DNA from: Streptomyces sp. NBC_01463
Lineage (GTDB): Bacteria > Actinomycetota > Actinomycetes > Streptomycetales > Streptomycetaceae
NCBI GenBank assembly: GCA_036227345.1
Contig: CP109468.1
Coordinates: 1,736,001-1,800,000, forward strand
Reading direction: 5' to 3'
DNA: 64,000 bases
Shown here: one piece after another, positions 43,256-52,180 of the stretch
Position numbering within the stretch: position 1 is the stretch's first letter
Layout of the letters: each line of letters opens with the position of its first letter
Position numbers and translations under genes: made by a program
Notes under the pieces: generated by a model
Told to the model about the DNA's origin: nothing
Seen by the model: the letters and a program-made list of their open reading frames with translations, nothing else
The model's database searches: none

Positions 43256-43675
43256 TCAGGACGGGTTGGCGTTCAGCACGGTGCCCTGGGCGACGGCGCA
43301 GAGGGTCTCGGCACCGTCCTCCCCCACCGCGAACAGATCGCAGCGCGCCACGGCCTGCCGGCGTCCGGAGTGCACGACCTCGGCGCGCGCCACGAGTGCG
43401 GTGCCGGTGGCGGGACGCAGGTACTGGATGGAGAAGCCGCCGGTCAGCACGGCCGGGCCGAGGGTCGTGCCGGCCGCGAACGTCAGTGCGTTGTCGGCGG
43501 CGTACGCGAGCACGCCGCCGTGCAGGAATCCGTTCTGCTGGTGCAGCTCCGCGCGGCTGTCGATCTCCAGCGTGGCCGCGCCGTCGCCGAAGGCGGTGAT
43601 CCGGGCACCGACGAGGCTGCTGAACGGCTGGCTGTCGAGCACCTTCTGTGCCATCCCCAGGTCGAGTCCTGACAC
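43256..43675 (-). CDS. PaaI-type hotdog-fold thioesterase
   Basis: A 139-aa hotdog protein with the PaaI signature 'QQNGFLHGGVLAYAADNALTFAAG' (in part), in which Asn/His/Gly precede the central helix and Asp lies in the helix as a likely catalytic residue. 'SIQYLRPA' and 'GRRQAVARCDLF' form the later strands. GTG 43675 follows GGAGGAG with 5-base spacing. It would hydrolyse acyl- or aryl-CoA esters; the substrate is not deducible. Confidence 0.85.
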   Translation of the reverse strand: MSGLDLGMAQKVLDSQPFSSLVGARITAFGDGAATLEIDSRAELHQQNGFLHGGVLAYAADNALTFAAGTTLGPAVLTGGFSIQYLRPATGTALVARAEVVHSGRRQAVARCDLFAVGEDGAETLCAVAQGTVLNANPS

Positions 43676-43742
43676 GACGGCTCCTCCCTGTATCCGGTTC
43701 TCCCGCCGCACCCTGTCGGCGAGTTCTGCCGCCGAGTCTGTC

Positions 43743-44921
43743 TCACCAGCGCACCGGGAGCCGGCGCGTCCCCCGGATCAGCATGCCCGGCAGCCAGTCG
43801 GGCTCCCCCGCGCCGGGGTCGAGCACGAGCCCGGGGCAGCGCTCCAGCAGCGTACGGATCGCGATGCGGCCCTCCATCCAGGCCAGCGGTGCCCCCATGC
43901 AGAAGTGGGCTCCGTGCCCGAAGGCCAGGTGCCCCTGGGCTTCGCGGTGGATGTCGAAGCGGTCGGGCCCGGGATAGCGTGCCGGGTCCCGGTCGGCGCC
44001 GGCCAGGGAGACCAGGACCGGGTCGCCGGCCCCGATCGTCCGGGACCCGATCTCGACGGCCTCCCGGGCGAAGCGGAAGGTGGCGGTCTCCACCGGGCCC
44101 TCGTGCCGGAGCATCTCCTCGACCGCCCCGTCGAGAAGACCGAAGTCCGCCCGCAGATCAGCGAGTTGACCCGGGTGGGTGAGCAGGGCGCGCACCCCGT
44201 TGGAGATCAGGTTGACCGTCGTCTCGTGGCCGGCGACCAGGAGCAGGAAGGCCATGCCGACCAGTTCGTCGGGCGACAGCGTGTCATCGTCGTCGTACCG
44301 TGCGGCGATCAGCGCGCTCAGCAGGTCGTCGCCCGGCGCGCGGCGCTTGTCCTCGATCAGCTCGGCGAGATAGGCGCCCATCGTGCGGACCGCGTCCCCC
44401 TCCTCCTGCGCACCGGCCGGGGAGACCACGGCGTTGGACATCGTGCGGAACCCGGCCCGGTCGAGGTCGGGCACTCCGATGAGTTCACAGATGACGGTCA
44501 TCGGCAGCGGGAAGGCCAGCGCGTCGATGAGGTCCGCGTGCCCGGCGGGCAGCATCGCGTCGAGCAGTTGGTCGGTGATCTCCTGCACGCGGGGGCGCAG
44601 CGCCTCGATGCGGCGCGGGGTGAACTCCCGGGCGACCAGCTTGCGCAGCCGGGTGTGGTCCGGGGCGTCCATCTCCAGCATGTTGGCGTTGATCGGGTCG
44701 CCGGTGGCCGTCTGCCCGGGCAGTTTCCGCCAGTCCTTGCCGAAGCGCTGGTCGGCCAGGACGGCGCGGCCCTCGTCGTATCCGACGACGAGCCAGACCC
44801 GGTCGAAGTCGTCGGTGCGCACGGTGTGCACCGGACCCTTGGCGCGCATCGTGGCGTAGTAGGGGTACGGATTCGCGACGAAGTCGGCTGCTCCGCGCAG
44901 ATCGGCGTCGACATCGGACAT
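43743..44921 (-). CDS. Cytochrome P450 (CYP107-like)
   Basis: A 392-aa P450 with AGHETT in the I helix, ExxR in 'EEMLRHEG', and heme loop FGHGAHFCMG with thiolate C341. 'MDAPDHTRLRKLVAREFTPRR' (in part) is the usual C-helix region of actinobacterial CYP107-type enzymes. It is isolated from any biosynthetic genes, so it may have a catabolic or orphan role. It is unrelated in position and sequence detail to the P450 at 5046. Confidence 0.92.
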   Translation of the reverse strand: MSDVDADLRGAADFVANPYPYYATMRAKGPVHTVRTDDFDRVWLVVGYDEGRAVLADQRFGKDWRKLPGQTATGDPINANMLEMDAPDHTRLRKLVAREFTPRRIEALRPRVQEITDQLLDAMLPAGHADLIDALAFPLPMTVICELIGVPDLDRAGFRTMSNAVVSPAGAQEEGDAVRTMGAYLAELIEDKRRAPGDDLLSALIAARYDDDDTLSPDELVGMAFLLLVAGHETTVNLISNGVRALLTHPGQLADLRADFGLLDGAVEEMLRHEGPVETATFRFAREAVEIGSRTIGAGDPVLVSLAGADRDPARYPGPDRFDIHREAQGHLAFGHGAHFCMGAPLAWMEGRIAIRTLLERCPGLVLDPGAGEPDWLPGMLIRGTRRLPVRW

Positions 44922-45007
44922 GGGCCCGCCCTCCCGGTCTGGTCGCGCCGGCCGCCAGGACCGGCAACGGTCAGCCTAGGCGGCCCGCTCCCGCGCGGCC
45001 GAGTGGT

Positions 45008-45739
45008 TCAGGCCGGATCCGCGTCACCGTCGTCGCCGAGGAGCCCCGCGTCGTGGACCAGCAGCGCGATCTGGACCCGGTTGTTGAAGCCGAACTTGGC
45101 GAGAATGCGTGACACCTGGGTCTTCACCGTGGCCACGCTCAGATACAGCGCCGAGGCGATCTCCGCGTTGGAGCGGCCCTGTCCGACGGCGACCGCGACC
45201 TCGCGCTCCCGGTCCGCCAGCGATGCGATCCGCTGCCGCGCCCGTTCGGCCCGGTCCGCCCGTTCCTCCTGTCCGGAGCCCGCGGCACGGGCCATCAGCT
45301 GACGGGTGACCGCGGGCGACAGGACGGGGTCACCGGCCGCGACGCGTCGCACGGAGTCGACGATCTGCGCGGGCGGGGTGTCCTTGAGGACGAAGCCCGC
45401 GGCTCCGGCCCGGATGGCACGGAGCACCTGCTCGTCGGCGTGGAACGTCGTGAGGACGACGACCTCGGGCGCGTCCGGGCGGGCGCGCAGCAGTTCGGTG
45501 GCCGTCAGCCCGTCCATGACGGGCATCCGGATGTCCATCAGCACCACGTCCGGCCGGAGCCGGTCGACGAGTCCGGCCGCCTCGCTGCCGTCGGCCCCCT
45601 CCCCCACGATGTCGATGCCGTCGGCACCGCCGAGCATGAGGGTGAGCCCCGCCCGGACGAGCGGGTCGTCGTCGACGATGAGCAGCCGGACGGGCCGGGA
45701 CTCGGGGGGCGTGGAGGGGGTGGGCGCCGGGGTGGTCAT
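45008..45739 (-). CDS. Two-component response regulator, NarL/LuxR type
   Basis: A 243-aa regulator: receiver domain with the phospho-acceptor Asp in 'DVVLMDIRMPVMDG' and conserved 'DDDPLVRAG' and 'LKDTPP', then a LuxR helix-turn-helix ('LADREREVAVAVGQGRSNAEI', 'VATVKTQVSRILAKFG'). ATG 45739 overlaps the kinase stop (ATGA). A Pro-rich N-terminus of about 18 residues precedes the receiver. Targets are unknown. Confidence 0.93.
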   Translation of the reverse strand: MTTPAPTPSTPPESRPVRLLIVDDDPLVRAGLTLMLGGADGIDIVGEGADGSEAAGLVDRLRPDVVLMDIRMPVMDGLTATELLRARPDAPEVVVLTTFHADEQVLRAIRAGAAGFVLKDTPPAQIVDSVRRVAAGDPVLSPAVTRQLMARAAGSGQEERADRAERARQRIASLADREREVAVAVGQGRSNAEIASALYLSVATVKTQVSRILAKFGFNNRVQIALLVHDAGLLGDDGDADPA

Positions 45740-46959
45740 GAGGACCACGGTAGCCAGGCCCGCACCCCGAACCCGCCGTCAGGCTCCGGTCCGTGGTCGA
45801 GGCGGCCCCCGGCGAGGGTGGCCCGTTCGGTCAGGCCGATCAGTCCCTGGCCGGAGCCCGGCACCTGCTCGAAGGGTTCGGTGGGGGCCGGATTGCGCAC
45901 CTCCACGGTGATCCCCTGCCCCGGCCCGCCGCTGACCGTGACGGTGACCTCGGACCCGGGCGCGTGCTTGCGGGCGTTGGTCAGGCCCTCCTGGGCGATG
46001 CGGTAGACCGTGCGGCCGGTGGCGGCGGGCGCGGCGGACGGCTCGGCGATGTGGTTGTCGAGGGCGACCTTCATGCCGGCCTGCCGGGACTCGGCGACGA
46101 GGCCGTCCAGCGAGGCGAGGGTCGGCTGCGGCCGGTTGCCGTCGGCGTCGCCGTCCCGGGGGCTGCGCAGCACGCCGATGATCTCGCGGAGGTCCTGGAG
46201 TGCTTCGTGGGCGCTGTCCCGGATGACGCCGGCGGCCCGGGCGACCTCGGCCGGGGGCGCGTCCGGCCGGAACTCCAGTGCCCCCGCGTGGACGCTGAGC
46301 AGGGTCAGCCGGTGGGCGAGGACGTCGTGCATCTCGCGGGCGATGTCCTCCCGGGCCAGCCGCTGGGCCTGTTCGGCCCGGAGCCCTGCCTCGGTCTCCG
46401 CCCGCCGGGCGCGTTCGCGCAGGGTGACGACGAGCTGGCGCCGGGAGCGTACGACCATGCCCCAGCTGATGACGAGGAGGACCAGCAGCACCCCGATGAC
46501 GGTGGACGCCATGAACGAGGTGGACGGGTCGGGGCGCAGGTACGGCTGTACGGGGGCGACGAGCAGGGCTCCCGCGCCGACGAGGGCCACGGGCCGGAAC
46601 GGCCGGTGCACGGCCACGCTGAACAGGGCCACCATCAGGGCTCCCGCCGCTGCGGGCTCCACGGTGGACAGCAGTGTCAGGCCGACCGCGACCCCGACGG
46701 GCCAGCGCCGCCGCACCCACAGCGAGCAGCAGGCCGCGGCGCCGACGAGCGAGTCCACCAGGACGAAGACCTCGGGGGTGGTGTCGTCCGCCTCGATCGC
46801 GGAGACGGCCGCCATCCCGATGGCCGCCGCGCAGAGGAAGGCCGTGATGTCGACGGCCCAGTCCCGCACGGTGCGGCGCGATCTGCCGCCCCGGTCCCCG
46901 GGCAGCTCGGGGTCGGCCATCGCCGAGGGCAGCAGCCAGGGGTATTCCGTACGCGTCAT
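45736..46959 (-). CDS. Two-component sensor histidine kinase (HisKA_3)
   Basis: A 407-aa NarL-partner kinase with about five or six N-terminal membrane helices (residues 30-170) and little extracytoplasmic sequence, then a dimerisation helix with the phospho-His in 'REMHDVLAHRL' and an ATPase domain ('RIAQEGLTNARKHAPGSEV', 'GQGLIGLTERATLAGG'). The G1-type ATP-binding segments are intact. Co-translated with the downstream response regulator. The signal is probably membrane-related or intramembrane. Confidence 0.93.
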   Translation of the reverse strand: MTRTEYPWLLPSAMADPELPGDRGGRSRRTVRDWAVDITAFLCAAAIGMAAVSAIEADDTTPEVFVLVDSLVGAAACCSLWVRRRWPVGVAVGLTLLSTVEPAAAGALMVALFSVAVHRPFRPVALVGAGALLVAPVQPYLRPDPSTSFMASTVIGVLLVLLVISWGMVVRSRRQLVVTLRERARRAETEAGLRAEQAQRLAREDIAREMHDVLAHRLTLLSVHAGALEFRPDAPPAEVARAAGVIRDSAHEALQDLREIIGVLRSPRDGDADGNRPQPTLASLDGLVAESRQAGMKVALDNHIAEPSAAPAATGRTVYRIAQEGLTNARKHAPGSEVTVTVSGGPGQGITVEVRNPAPTEPFEQVPGSGQGLIGLTERATLAGGRLDHGPEPDGGFGVRAWLPWSS

Positions 46960-47105
46960 ATCGACAAAGCTATGCGGCCCGGAGGCCGCTTTTGGGCGTT
47001 GCGGTCCGCGGAGCGACCAAAGTCGTGGAAGCGGAGACTTTCGGACCGGCCGCGCAGACCACCGGCCGACGCGGCACCCGTGCGCGGCCCGCCAGGCTCG
47101 TCCCC

Positions 47106-47309
47106 ATGAAGAAACTCTGTGAGACGGTCGGCTTCCTGGTCTTCGTGCAGGGCGCCGCGGGGCTGCTGCACGAATGGCTCGACTGGTTCAGCTTCTTCGG
47201 TCTGGTGCGGCGGCTGCCGTTCCTCGGCGATCACGCGTTGTTCGCCTGCATCGTGCTGGTGGTGACCGGGGTCGCGATCATGATCGCCTCGGACGCGGTC
47301 AAGGAGTGA
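47106..47309 (+). CDS. Small membrane protein of unknown function
   Basis: A 67-aa protein with two hydrophobic stretches (about residues 8-25 and 42-63) around a short loop with 'HEWLDWFSFFGLVRRLPFLGD' (in part). The start ATG 47106 is preferred because upstream residues look like non-coding extension. The C-terminus ends only 5 bp before the convergent EamA gene stop. Similar short proteins occur across Streptomyces; no function is known to me. Confidence 0.65.
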   Translation: MKKLCETVGFLVFVQGAAGLLHEWLDWFSFFGLVRRLPFLGDHALFACIVLVVTGVAIMIASDAVKE

Positions 47310-47314
47310 GGCGG

Positions 47315-48253
47315 TCAGGGGGCGTCCGCGCTGCGGCGCCCCCACGCCGTGCCGGCGAGCACCAGCACCGCGCCCGCCGCCCCGAGCACGCCCAGCCGTT
47401 CGCCGCCGATCGCGATGCCGACGGCCGCGGCCCAGAGCGGTTCCGTACCGAGCAGCAGGCTGACCCGGGACGGTGAGGTGCGGCGTACGGACCACATCTG
47501 CACGAAGAACGCGAAGAGCGTGCAGAAGACCGACAGGAACAGCAGCCCGCCCCATTCCCGCACCCCGAACCCGGCGGCGACCGACCACGGGGAATCCCCG
47601 GTGCCGGGGGCGGCGGCGAGCAGGGCGAACACGGCGACCGCGCTGCCGAGCTGGACGGTCGTCAGCGACAGCGAGTCCGCCGACTGCACGGACCTGATGC
47701 GTGCCATCAGGAGCACGTGGAGGGTACGGGCGAGCGCGGCGACCAGCATCAGCAGATCGCCCGCCGAGGGGCTGGTGAATCCGCCGCCCTGGGTCAGGAG
47801 CACCACTCCGGCGACGGAGAGTCCGGCGGCCGAGAGGAAGGTCCCGGTGGGCCGGGTCCGCGTCACGACGGCCTCGGCGAGCGGGGTGAAGATCATGGTG
47901 AGGCTGATGATGAGCCCGGCGTTGGTCGCCGAGGTGTGCACGATGCCGTACGTCTCCACCAGGAAGATCCCGCTGAGCACCAGGCCCAGCAGCCCCGCGC
48001 CCCGCCACTGGGCCGCGCTCAGCGCCCGCAGCCGGGACCGTCCGGCGATCACCAGGACGGGCAGCACGACGGCGAACCGCAGCACGAGGACGGCGATGAC
48101 GGTCTGCGGAGTGGTGATGCCCTTGGCGGCGAGATAGCTGGACCCCCACACCACCGCGACGAGCAGCACGGGCAGATCGGTCAGCCACGCCCGGCGCGGC
48201 GGGGCGAGGGAGGGCACGGCGACAGAGGACACCCGGATCTCCTGGTTCTCCAC
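47315..48253 (-). CDS. EamA/DMT-family transporter
   Basis: A 312-aa DMT protein with ten predicted helices and two EamA repeats ('VAVVWGSSYLAAKGITTPQTV', 'TSATNAGLIISLTMIFTPLAE' in part, 'LLLGTEPLWAAAVGIAIGGERL' in part). It probably exports an amino acid or small metabolite. It diverges from a TetR regulator 130 bp away, which probably controls it. The start is GTG with a poor ribosome site. Confidence 0.87.
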   Translation of the reverse strand: MENQEIRVSSVAVPSLAPPRRAWLTDLPVLLVAVVWGSSYLAAKGITTPQTVIAVLVLRFAVVLPVLVIAGRSRLRALSAAQWRGAGLLGLVLSGIFLVETYGIVHTSATNAGLIISLTMIFTPLAEAVVTRTRPTGTFLSAAGLSVAGVVLLTQGGGFTSPSAGDLLMLVAALARTLHVLLMARIRSVQSADSLSLTTVQLGSAVAVFALLAAAPGTGDSPWSVAAGFGVREWGGLLFLSVFCTLFAFFVQMWSVRRTSPSRVSLLLGTEPLWAAAVGIAIGGERLGVLGAAGAVLVLAGTAWGRRSADAP

Positions 48254-48315
48254 AGGACTGGTGTGGAGACCTCACTGGCTCGCACGCGGAGCGATCACGC
48301 TACCGGGCGTCCTCC

Positions 48316-48321
48316 TACAAT
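48316..48321 (+). promoter_or_regulatory. -10 box for the TetR-family gene
   Basis: TACAAT is a near-consensus -10 hexamer located 62 bases before the TetR ATG in the divergent EamA/TetR gap. The -35 region is weak. Regulators of this type usually act on such divergent gaps, but I see no clean palindrome here. Confidence 0.35.
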
Positions 48322-48383
48322 GGCGAGCCCCGGGACCGGCCCCGACGGCAGCCGCCCGCACCTATGGAGCACGGAGTCGCCAG

Positions 48384-49028
48384 ATGGCCGGAGAACGCCG
48401 GGACGGAAGGGTCGAACGGGGCAATCGCACCCGTCAGCTGGTCCTCGCCCGGGCCGCCGCGGTCGCGTCGGTCGAGGGCCTCGACGGCCTGTCCCTCGGC
48501 CGGCTGGCCACGGACCTGCGGCTGAGCAAGAGCGGCGTGTTCGCGCTGTTCGGCTCCAAGGAGGAGCTCCAGCTGGCGACCGTGCGGACCGCCGTCGCCG
48601 TCTACGACGAACACGTTGTGCGGCCGACCCGCGCGGCGCCTGCCGGGCTGGGGCGCGTTCTGCGGATGTACGAGTCCTGGATCGCGTACTCGCGGGAGCG
48701 GGTCTTCCCGGGTGGCTGCTTCTTCTACGCGGCCCTCGCCGAGTTCGACGCCCGCGAGGGTGCCGTGCACGACGCGCTGGTGGCCGCGCAGGCCGGCTGG
48801 GTCACCTTCGTGGAGCGGCGGATCGAGGAGGCGCGGACGCTGGGTGAGATCCGCGAGGACTGCGACGCCGCCCAGCTCGCCTTCGAGATCATCGCCTTCC
48901 TGGAACTGGCCAACGGCGATTCCGTGCTCCGCGACAGCCCCGAGAGCTACCCGAGGGCGGCGCGCGCGATCCTGGGACGGCTGCGGGCGGTGGCGGTGGA
49001 CGCCTCGTCGCTGCCGGCCGCACCCTGA
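48384..49028 (+). CDS. TetR/AcrR-family transcriptional regulator
   Basis: A 214-aa regulator with an N-terminal HTH ('TRQLVLARAAAVASVEGLDG', 'SLGRLATDLRLSKSGVFALFG') and a C-terminal ligand domain ('FPGGCFFYAALAEFDAREG' as in TetR_C_6-like proteins, 'LAFEIIAFLELANGDSVL'). It is divergent from the EamA transporter and upstream of the gene at 49154, either of which may be its target. The in-frame region upstream of ATG 48384 is not conserved-looking. Confidence 0.88.
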   Translation: MAGERRDGRVERGNRTRQLVLARAAAVASVEGLDGLSLGRLATDLRLSKSGVFALFGSKEELQLATVRTAVAVYDEHVVRPTRAAPAGLGRVLRMYESWIAYSRERVFPGGCFFYAALAEFDAREGAVHDALVAAQAGWVTFVERRIEEARTLGEIREDCDAAQLAFEIIAFLELANGDSVLRDSPESYPRAARAILGRLRAVAVDASSLPAAP

Positions 49029-49078
49029 CGCGGGCCGCCTTCGGGAATACGGCTGACACATCGCGCGAAACAAACAGC

Positions 49079-49103
49079 ACGATCGTTCGTCCAGTTGTAG
49101 TGT
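49079..49103 (+). promoter_or_regulatory. Palindrome with -10 box upstream of the 49154 gene
   Basis: ACGATCGT (49079-49086), extended by TTCGT, sits 12 bases before a TAGTGT -10 hexamer (49098-49103). The preceding AAACAAACA tract is unusually AT-rich for this genome. A repressor bound here would cover the promoter spacer; the TetR protein encoded just upstream is the natural candidate. Confidence 0.35.
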
Positions 49104-49153
49104 GGTGGGTATCCGGCGCGGACGGCCGTGCCGCGCCACGGAAGGGGTCACTC

Positions 49154-49591
49154 GTGCCGCACAACACCCTCTGGAGCACGGCCTGGCAGGCCGGCCCGGC
49201 CGCCGGGCCGCCCGGCCGCGGCACCGAAGTAGTCGTCTCCGTCACCGAGTTCGTCACGCACCGCCCCTGGACCACCCTCTCCGTCGGAGCGGCCGGTGTG
49301 CGGCTGCGCCGCACCTGGCCGCGCACGCCCGGCGCGGTCGGCATGTGGCTGTGGGCGGAGATCGGCCCCCGGATGAACCGCACGGGATCCATCACGGTCT
49401 GGACCGCCCGCGAACACCTGCTGGGGTTCGTCGCGCGCCCCGACCACCGGCGGATCGTCGACGCCTACCGGGACCGGGGCACCCTGCGCTCGGCCACCTG
49501 GGACACCCCGTTCACCGGCCGCGGCGCCCTGCACGCGTCCGCCCGGCGCCTGCTCACGGGCGCGGACCCCTGGCCCGGGGCAACCTCCTGA
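49154..49591 (+). CDS. Hypothetical protein, possibly a dimeric alpha/beta-barrel enzyme
   Basis: A 145-aa protein from GTG 49154, with GGAAGGGG upstream. 'GSITVWTAREHLLGFVARPDHRRIVDAYRDRG' (in part) resembles the segment of DUF3291/monooxygenase-like dimeric barrels in which a Trp-containing strand is followed by a His-containing helix. The match is weak and no catalytic claim is made. It is 50 bp upstream of the TIGR03086-type gene and probably shares its promoter. Confidence 0.6.
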   Translation: MPHNTLWSTAWQAGPAAGPPGRGTEVVVSVTEFVTHRPWTTLSVGAAGVRLRRTWPRTPGAVGMWLWAEIGPRMNRTGSITVWTAREHLLGFVARPDHRRIVDAYRDRGTLRSATWDTPFTGRGALHASARRLLTGADPWPGATS

Positions 49592-49641
49592 ACCGGCCCG
49601 GCCACACCCGCTCGGCACGACCCACGAAAGGAATCCGGACG

Positions 49642-50244
49642 ATGGACATCGTGCAACTCGACCGCACCGCAGTACGGGAGTCGGTCCGCGTCGTGGAACT
49701 GGCGGGCCCCAGCGACTGGGACCGGCCCACCCCCTGCGACCGCTGGACGCTGCGTCTCCTCGTGGAGCACATGGGCGTCCAGCACCTCGGCTTCGCCGCC
49801 GCGGCGCGGGGCGAAGGGGCCGATCCGGACGTCTGGGAACCCCGTCCGTCCGGTGACGACCCGGCCGGGTGGTACCGCGGAACGGCCCACGCCGTCCTGG
49901 ACGCGTTCGCCCAACCGGGCGTTCTGGAGCGGAGGTTCGCGCTCCCGGAGATCGACACGGAGGCGACGTTCGCCGCGAGCACCGCGATCGGGTTCCACTT
50001 CATCGACTACGTGGTGCACTCCTGGGACGTGGCGGCCTCGCTCGGGGTGCGTACGGCATTCCCGGCGGCCGTGCTCGACGCCGCGCTGCCCGTCGCCTTG
50101 CGCGTGCCGTGCGGGGCGCGGCGCGAGCTGCCGGGGGCGGCGTTCCGGCCCGCACTGGATCCCGCCCCGGGGGACGACACCCTGCGCCTCGTCCTGTCGG
50201 CGCTCGGCCGGTCGGCGGACTGGAGCCCTCCGCAAGACAGTTGA
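49642..50244 (+). CDS. TIGR03086-type metal-binding protein (maleylpyruvate isomerase/DinB fold)
   Basis: A 200-aa four-helix protein of the actinobacterial mycothiol-dependent isomerase-like group. 'GPSDWDRPTPCDRWTLRLLVEHM' (in part) supplies the first metal His, and 'FHFIDYVVHSWDVAASLG' the second His cluster. Such proteins may use mycothiol with a divalent metal, but most have no assigned reaction. ATG 49642 is preceded by AAAGGAA. Confidence 0.83.
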   Translation: MDIVQLDRTAVRESVRVVELAGPSDWDRPTPCDRWTLRLLVEHMGVQHLGFAAAARGEGADPDVWEPRPSGDDPAGWYRGTAHAVLDAFAQPGVLERRFALPEIDTEATFAASTAIGFHFIDYVVHSWDVAASLGVRTAFPAAVLDAALPVALRVPCGARRELPGAAFRPALDPAPGDDTLRLVLSALGRSADWSPPQDS

Positions 50245-50269
50245 CCCGCGGAGCCGCGGTCCGGCCCGC

Positions 50270-50893
50270 TCAGGTGCCGTCCGGGACCGAGCCGAAGGCG
50301 GCGCGTCCGGTCGGCCGGTAGGTCTGGATCGCGATGCCGCTGGTCGTCGTCCGGGAGCCGGTCAGCTCGAACGCGGTCGGCAGCCCGCCGTCGGGGAAGA
50401 GCCGGCGTCCGCGGCCGAGCACGACCGGGTACACCAGCAGGTTGTACGTGTCGATCAGGTCGTGCGCCATCAGGGACTGCGCGAGCACGCCGCTGCCGTG
50501 GATCTGCAGTTCGCCGCCCTGCGTGGCCTCCTTGAGCCGGGCCACCTCAGCGGCGGCTTCGGCGGAGATCACTGTGGTGTTCTCCCAGCCGGCCTTCTCC
50601 AGCGTGGTCGAGACGACGTACTTGGGAAGGGCGTTGAGGCGGGAGGCGATCGGGTCGTCGGGGTCGGTGACTCCCGGCCAGTACGCGGCGAAGATGTCGT
50701 ACGTGCACCGGCCCAGCAGGAACGCCGCCGCACGGTCGAACACCTCGGTCATGAACTGCCCCATGCCCTCGTCCAGGAACGGCGCGACCCAGCCGCCGTA
50801 CGCGAACCCGCCGCTCGGGTCCTCCTCGGGCCCGCCGGGGGCCTGCATGACGCCGTCGAGGGTCAGAAAGGTGGTGAGCGTCAGCTGTGCCAT
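50270..50893 (-). CDS. Dihydrofolate reductase-family protein (RibD C-terminal-like)
   Basis: A 207-aa RibD/DHFR-fold reductase: 'LTTFLTLDGVMQAPGG', 'FLLGRCTYDIFAAYWPG', 'YVVSTTLEK', 'IHGSGVLAQSLMAHDLIDTY' (in part) and 'VVLGRGRRLFPDG'. It should bind NADPH; the substrate is unknown and it is not a true folate enzyme. ATG 50893 lies 25 bases from a GAAGGAGCA element on the minus strand. It converges on the TIGR03086-type gene. Confidence 0.88.
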   Translation of the reverse strand: MAQLTLTTFLTLDGVMQAPGGPEEDPSGGFAYGGWVAPFLDEGMGQFMTEVFDRAAAFLLGRCTYDIFAAYWPGVTDPDDPIASRLNALPKYVVSTTLEKAGWENTTVISAEAAAEVARLKEATQGGELQIHGSGVLAQSLMAHDLIDTYNLLVYPVVLGRGRRLFPDGGLPTAFELTGSRTTTSGIAIQTYRPTGRAAFGSVPDGT

Positions 50894-51079
50894 GGTCCTG
50901 CTCCTTCGGAACACCCGCCGGTCGGGCGTGCACATGTTCCGACCCCGCCGCCGCCCGGAACTCATCGGTCCCGGCCCGCCGCCGAACCGGAGTGGGCGTC
51001 CGTTTCCCGCCGGTATCCGGTGCGGCCGAGGGCTTTGCTTGGTCCTGTCAGCACGACCGGCAACGGACAGGAACCCCTG

Positions 51080-51826
51080 ATGAACAGCACCGTCAGCACG
51101 AACCGCACCGCACTCGTCACCGGCGGCAGCCGCGGCATCGGCGCCGCGACCGCGCTGCGGCTCGCCCGGGACGGCGCCGATGTGGCGCTGACCTACGTCC
51201 GGGACGAGGACGCCGCCCACGAGGTCGTGCGCAAGATCGAGGCGGGCGGCCGCCGCGCCGTCGCCCTGCGCGCGGACTCCGCCGACCCGGAGGCGGTCCC
51301 CGCGGCCGTGCACCGGGCGGCGGAGACCTTCGGCCGGCTCGACATCCTGGTCAACAACGCGGGCATCGGCGTCCTCGGCCCGATCGAGGGACTCACCGAC
51401 GCCGATGTCGACCGGGTGCTCGCCGTCAACGTACGGGCGGTCTTCCTGGCCTGCCGGGCGGCGGCCGGGGTCCTGGAGCGCGGGGGCCGCATCATCTCCG
51501 TCGGCACGGCACTCAGCCGGTACGCCGGCGGCCCGGGCGGCACGCTCTACGCGATGAGCAAGTCGGCGCTGTCCGGACTGACCAAGCCGCTCGCCCGCGA
51601 GCTCGGCCCGCGCGGCATCACGGTCAATCTGGTCCAGCCCGGTGCGGTGGACACCGATCTGAACCCCGCCGACGGCCCGTTCGCCGCCGGACAGCGCGCC
51701 GCGACCGCACTGGACCGGTTCGGTACGGCCGCCGAAGTGGCCGCGCTCATCGCCTACTTGGCCAGTGACGAGGCGGCGTACATCACGGGTACGGAACTGG
51801 CCGTGGACGGTGGCCACGCGGCCTGA
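51080..51826 (+). CDS. Short-chain dehydrogenase/reductase
   Basis: A 248-aa classical SDR. The coenzyme motif is 'TGGSRGIGAATALRLA', the structural motif 'NNAGIG', and the catalytic Ser-Tyr-Lys appears as S in 'IISVGTALS' and 'YAMSKSA'. 'ITVNLVQPGAVDTDLNP' follows as expected. It resembles 3-oxoacyl-ACP reductase-like SDRs; the substrate is unknown. ATG 51080 has ACAGGAA upstream. Confidence 0.92.
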   Translation: MNSTVSTNRTALVTGGSRGIGAATALRLARDGADVALTYVRDEDAAHEVVRKIEAGGRRAVALRADSADPEAVPAAVHRAAETFGRLDILVNNAGIGVLGPIEGLTDADVDRVLAVNVRAVFLACRAAAGVLERGGRIISVGTALSRYAGGPGGTLYAMSKSALSGLTKPLARELGPRGITVNLVQPGAVDTDLNPADGPFAAGQRAATALDRFGTAAEVAALIAYLASDEAAYITGTELAVDGGHAA

Positions 51827-51879
51827 GCGTGGCAGGGTGAGGGGAACGACCCCGTTGGGTTCCGTTCCGAGGAGGCCTC

Positions 51880-52119
51880 ATGTCCGCACCGGGTGACGAG
51901 GACGACCGCCCGCTGTACGAACGGTTCGGACTCCGGATCGCCCGGCGCGGATACGACCGCGACCAGGTCGAGGCCTACCTCACCCGGCTCCTCGGGGGCG
52001 CCCCGCCCGACCGGACGGTCGCCTTCGAGCTGGTCCGCCGCGGCTACGAGCGGGGCGGGGTCGACGAGGTGATCACCCGGTTGCACCGGGAGGCGTCGGG
52101 GCGGCGCGGGCAGCCCTGA
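51880..52119 (+). CDS. Small protein with two DivIVA-like repeats
   Basis: A 79-aa acidic/basic helical protein with an internal duplication: 'ARRGYDRDQVEAYLTRLL' (residues 21-38) and 'VRRGYERGGVDEVITRLH' (52-69). The 'RGYDRDQVEAYL' pattern resembles the first turn-helix of DivIVA-domain proteins, which recognises curved membrane, but the coiled coil is absent. CGAGGAGG lies before the ATG. Possibly a minimal DivIVA-like adaptor; function unknown. Confidence 0.7.
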   Translation: MSAPGDEDDRPLYERFGLRIARRGYDRDQVEAYLTRLLGGAPPDRTVAFELVRRGYERGGVDEVITRLHREASGRRGQP

Positions 52120-52180
52120 GGGCTGCCGTCCCGATCACGCCCTAGGCTGGCCGGGCAGTGATCCAACGGAAGGGACGATC

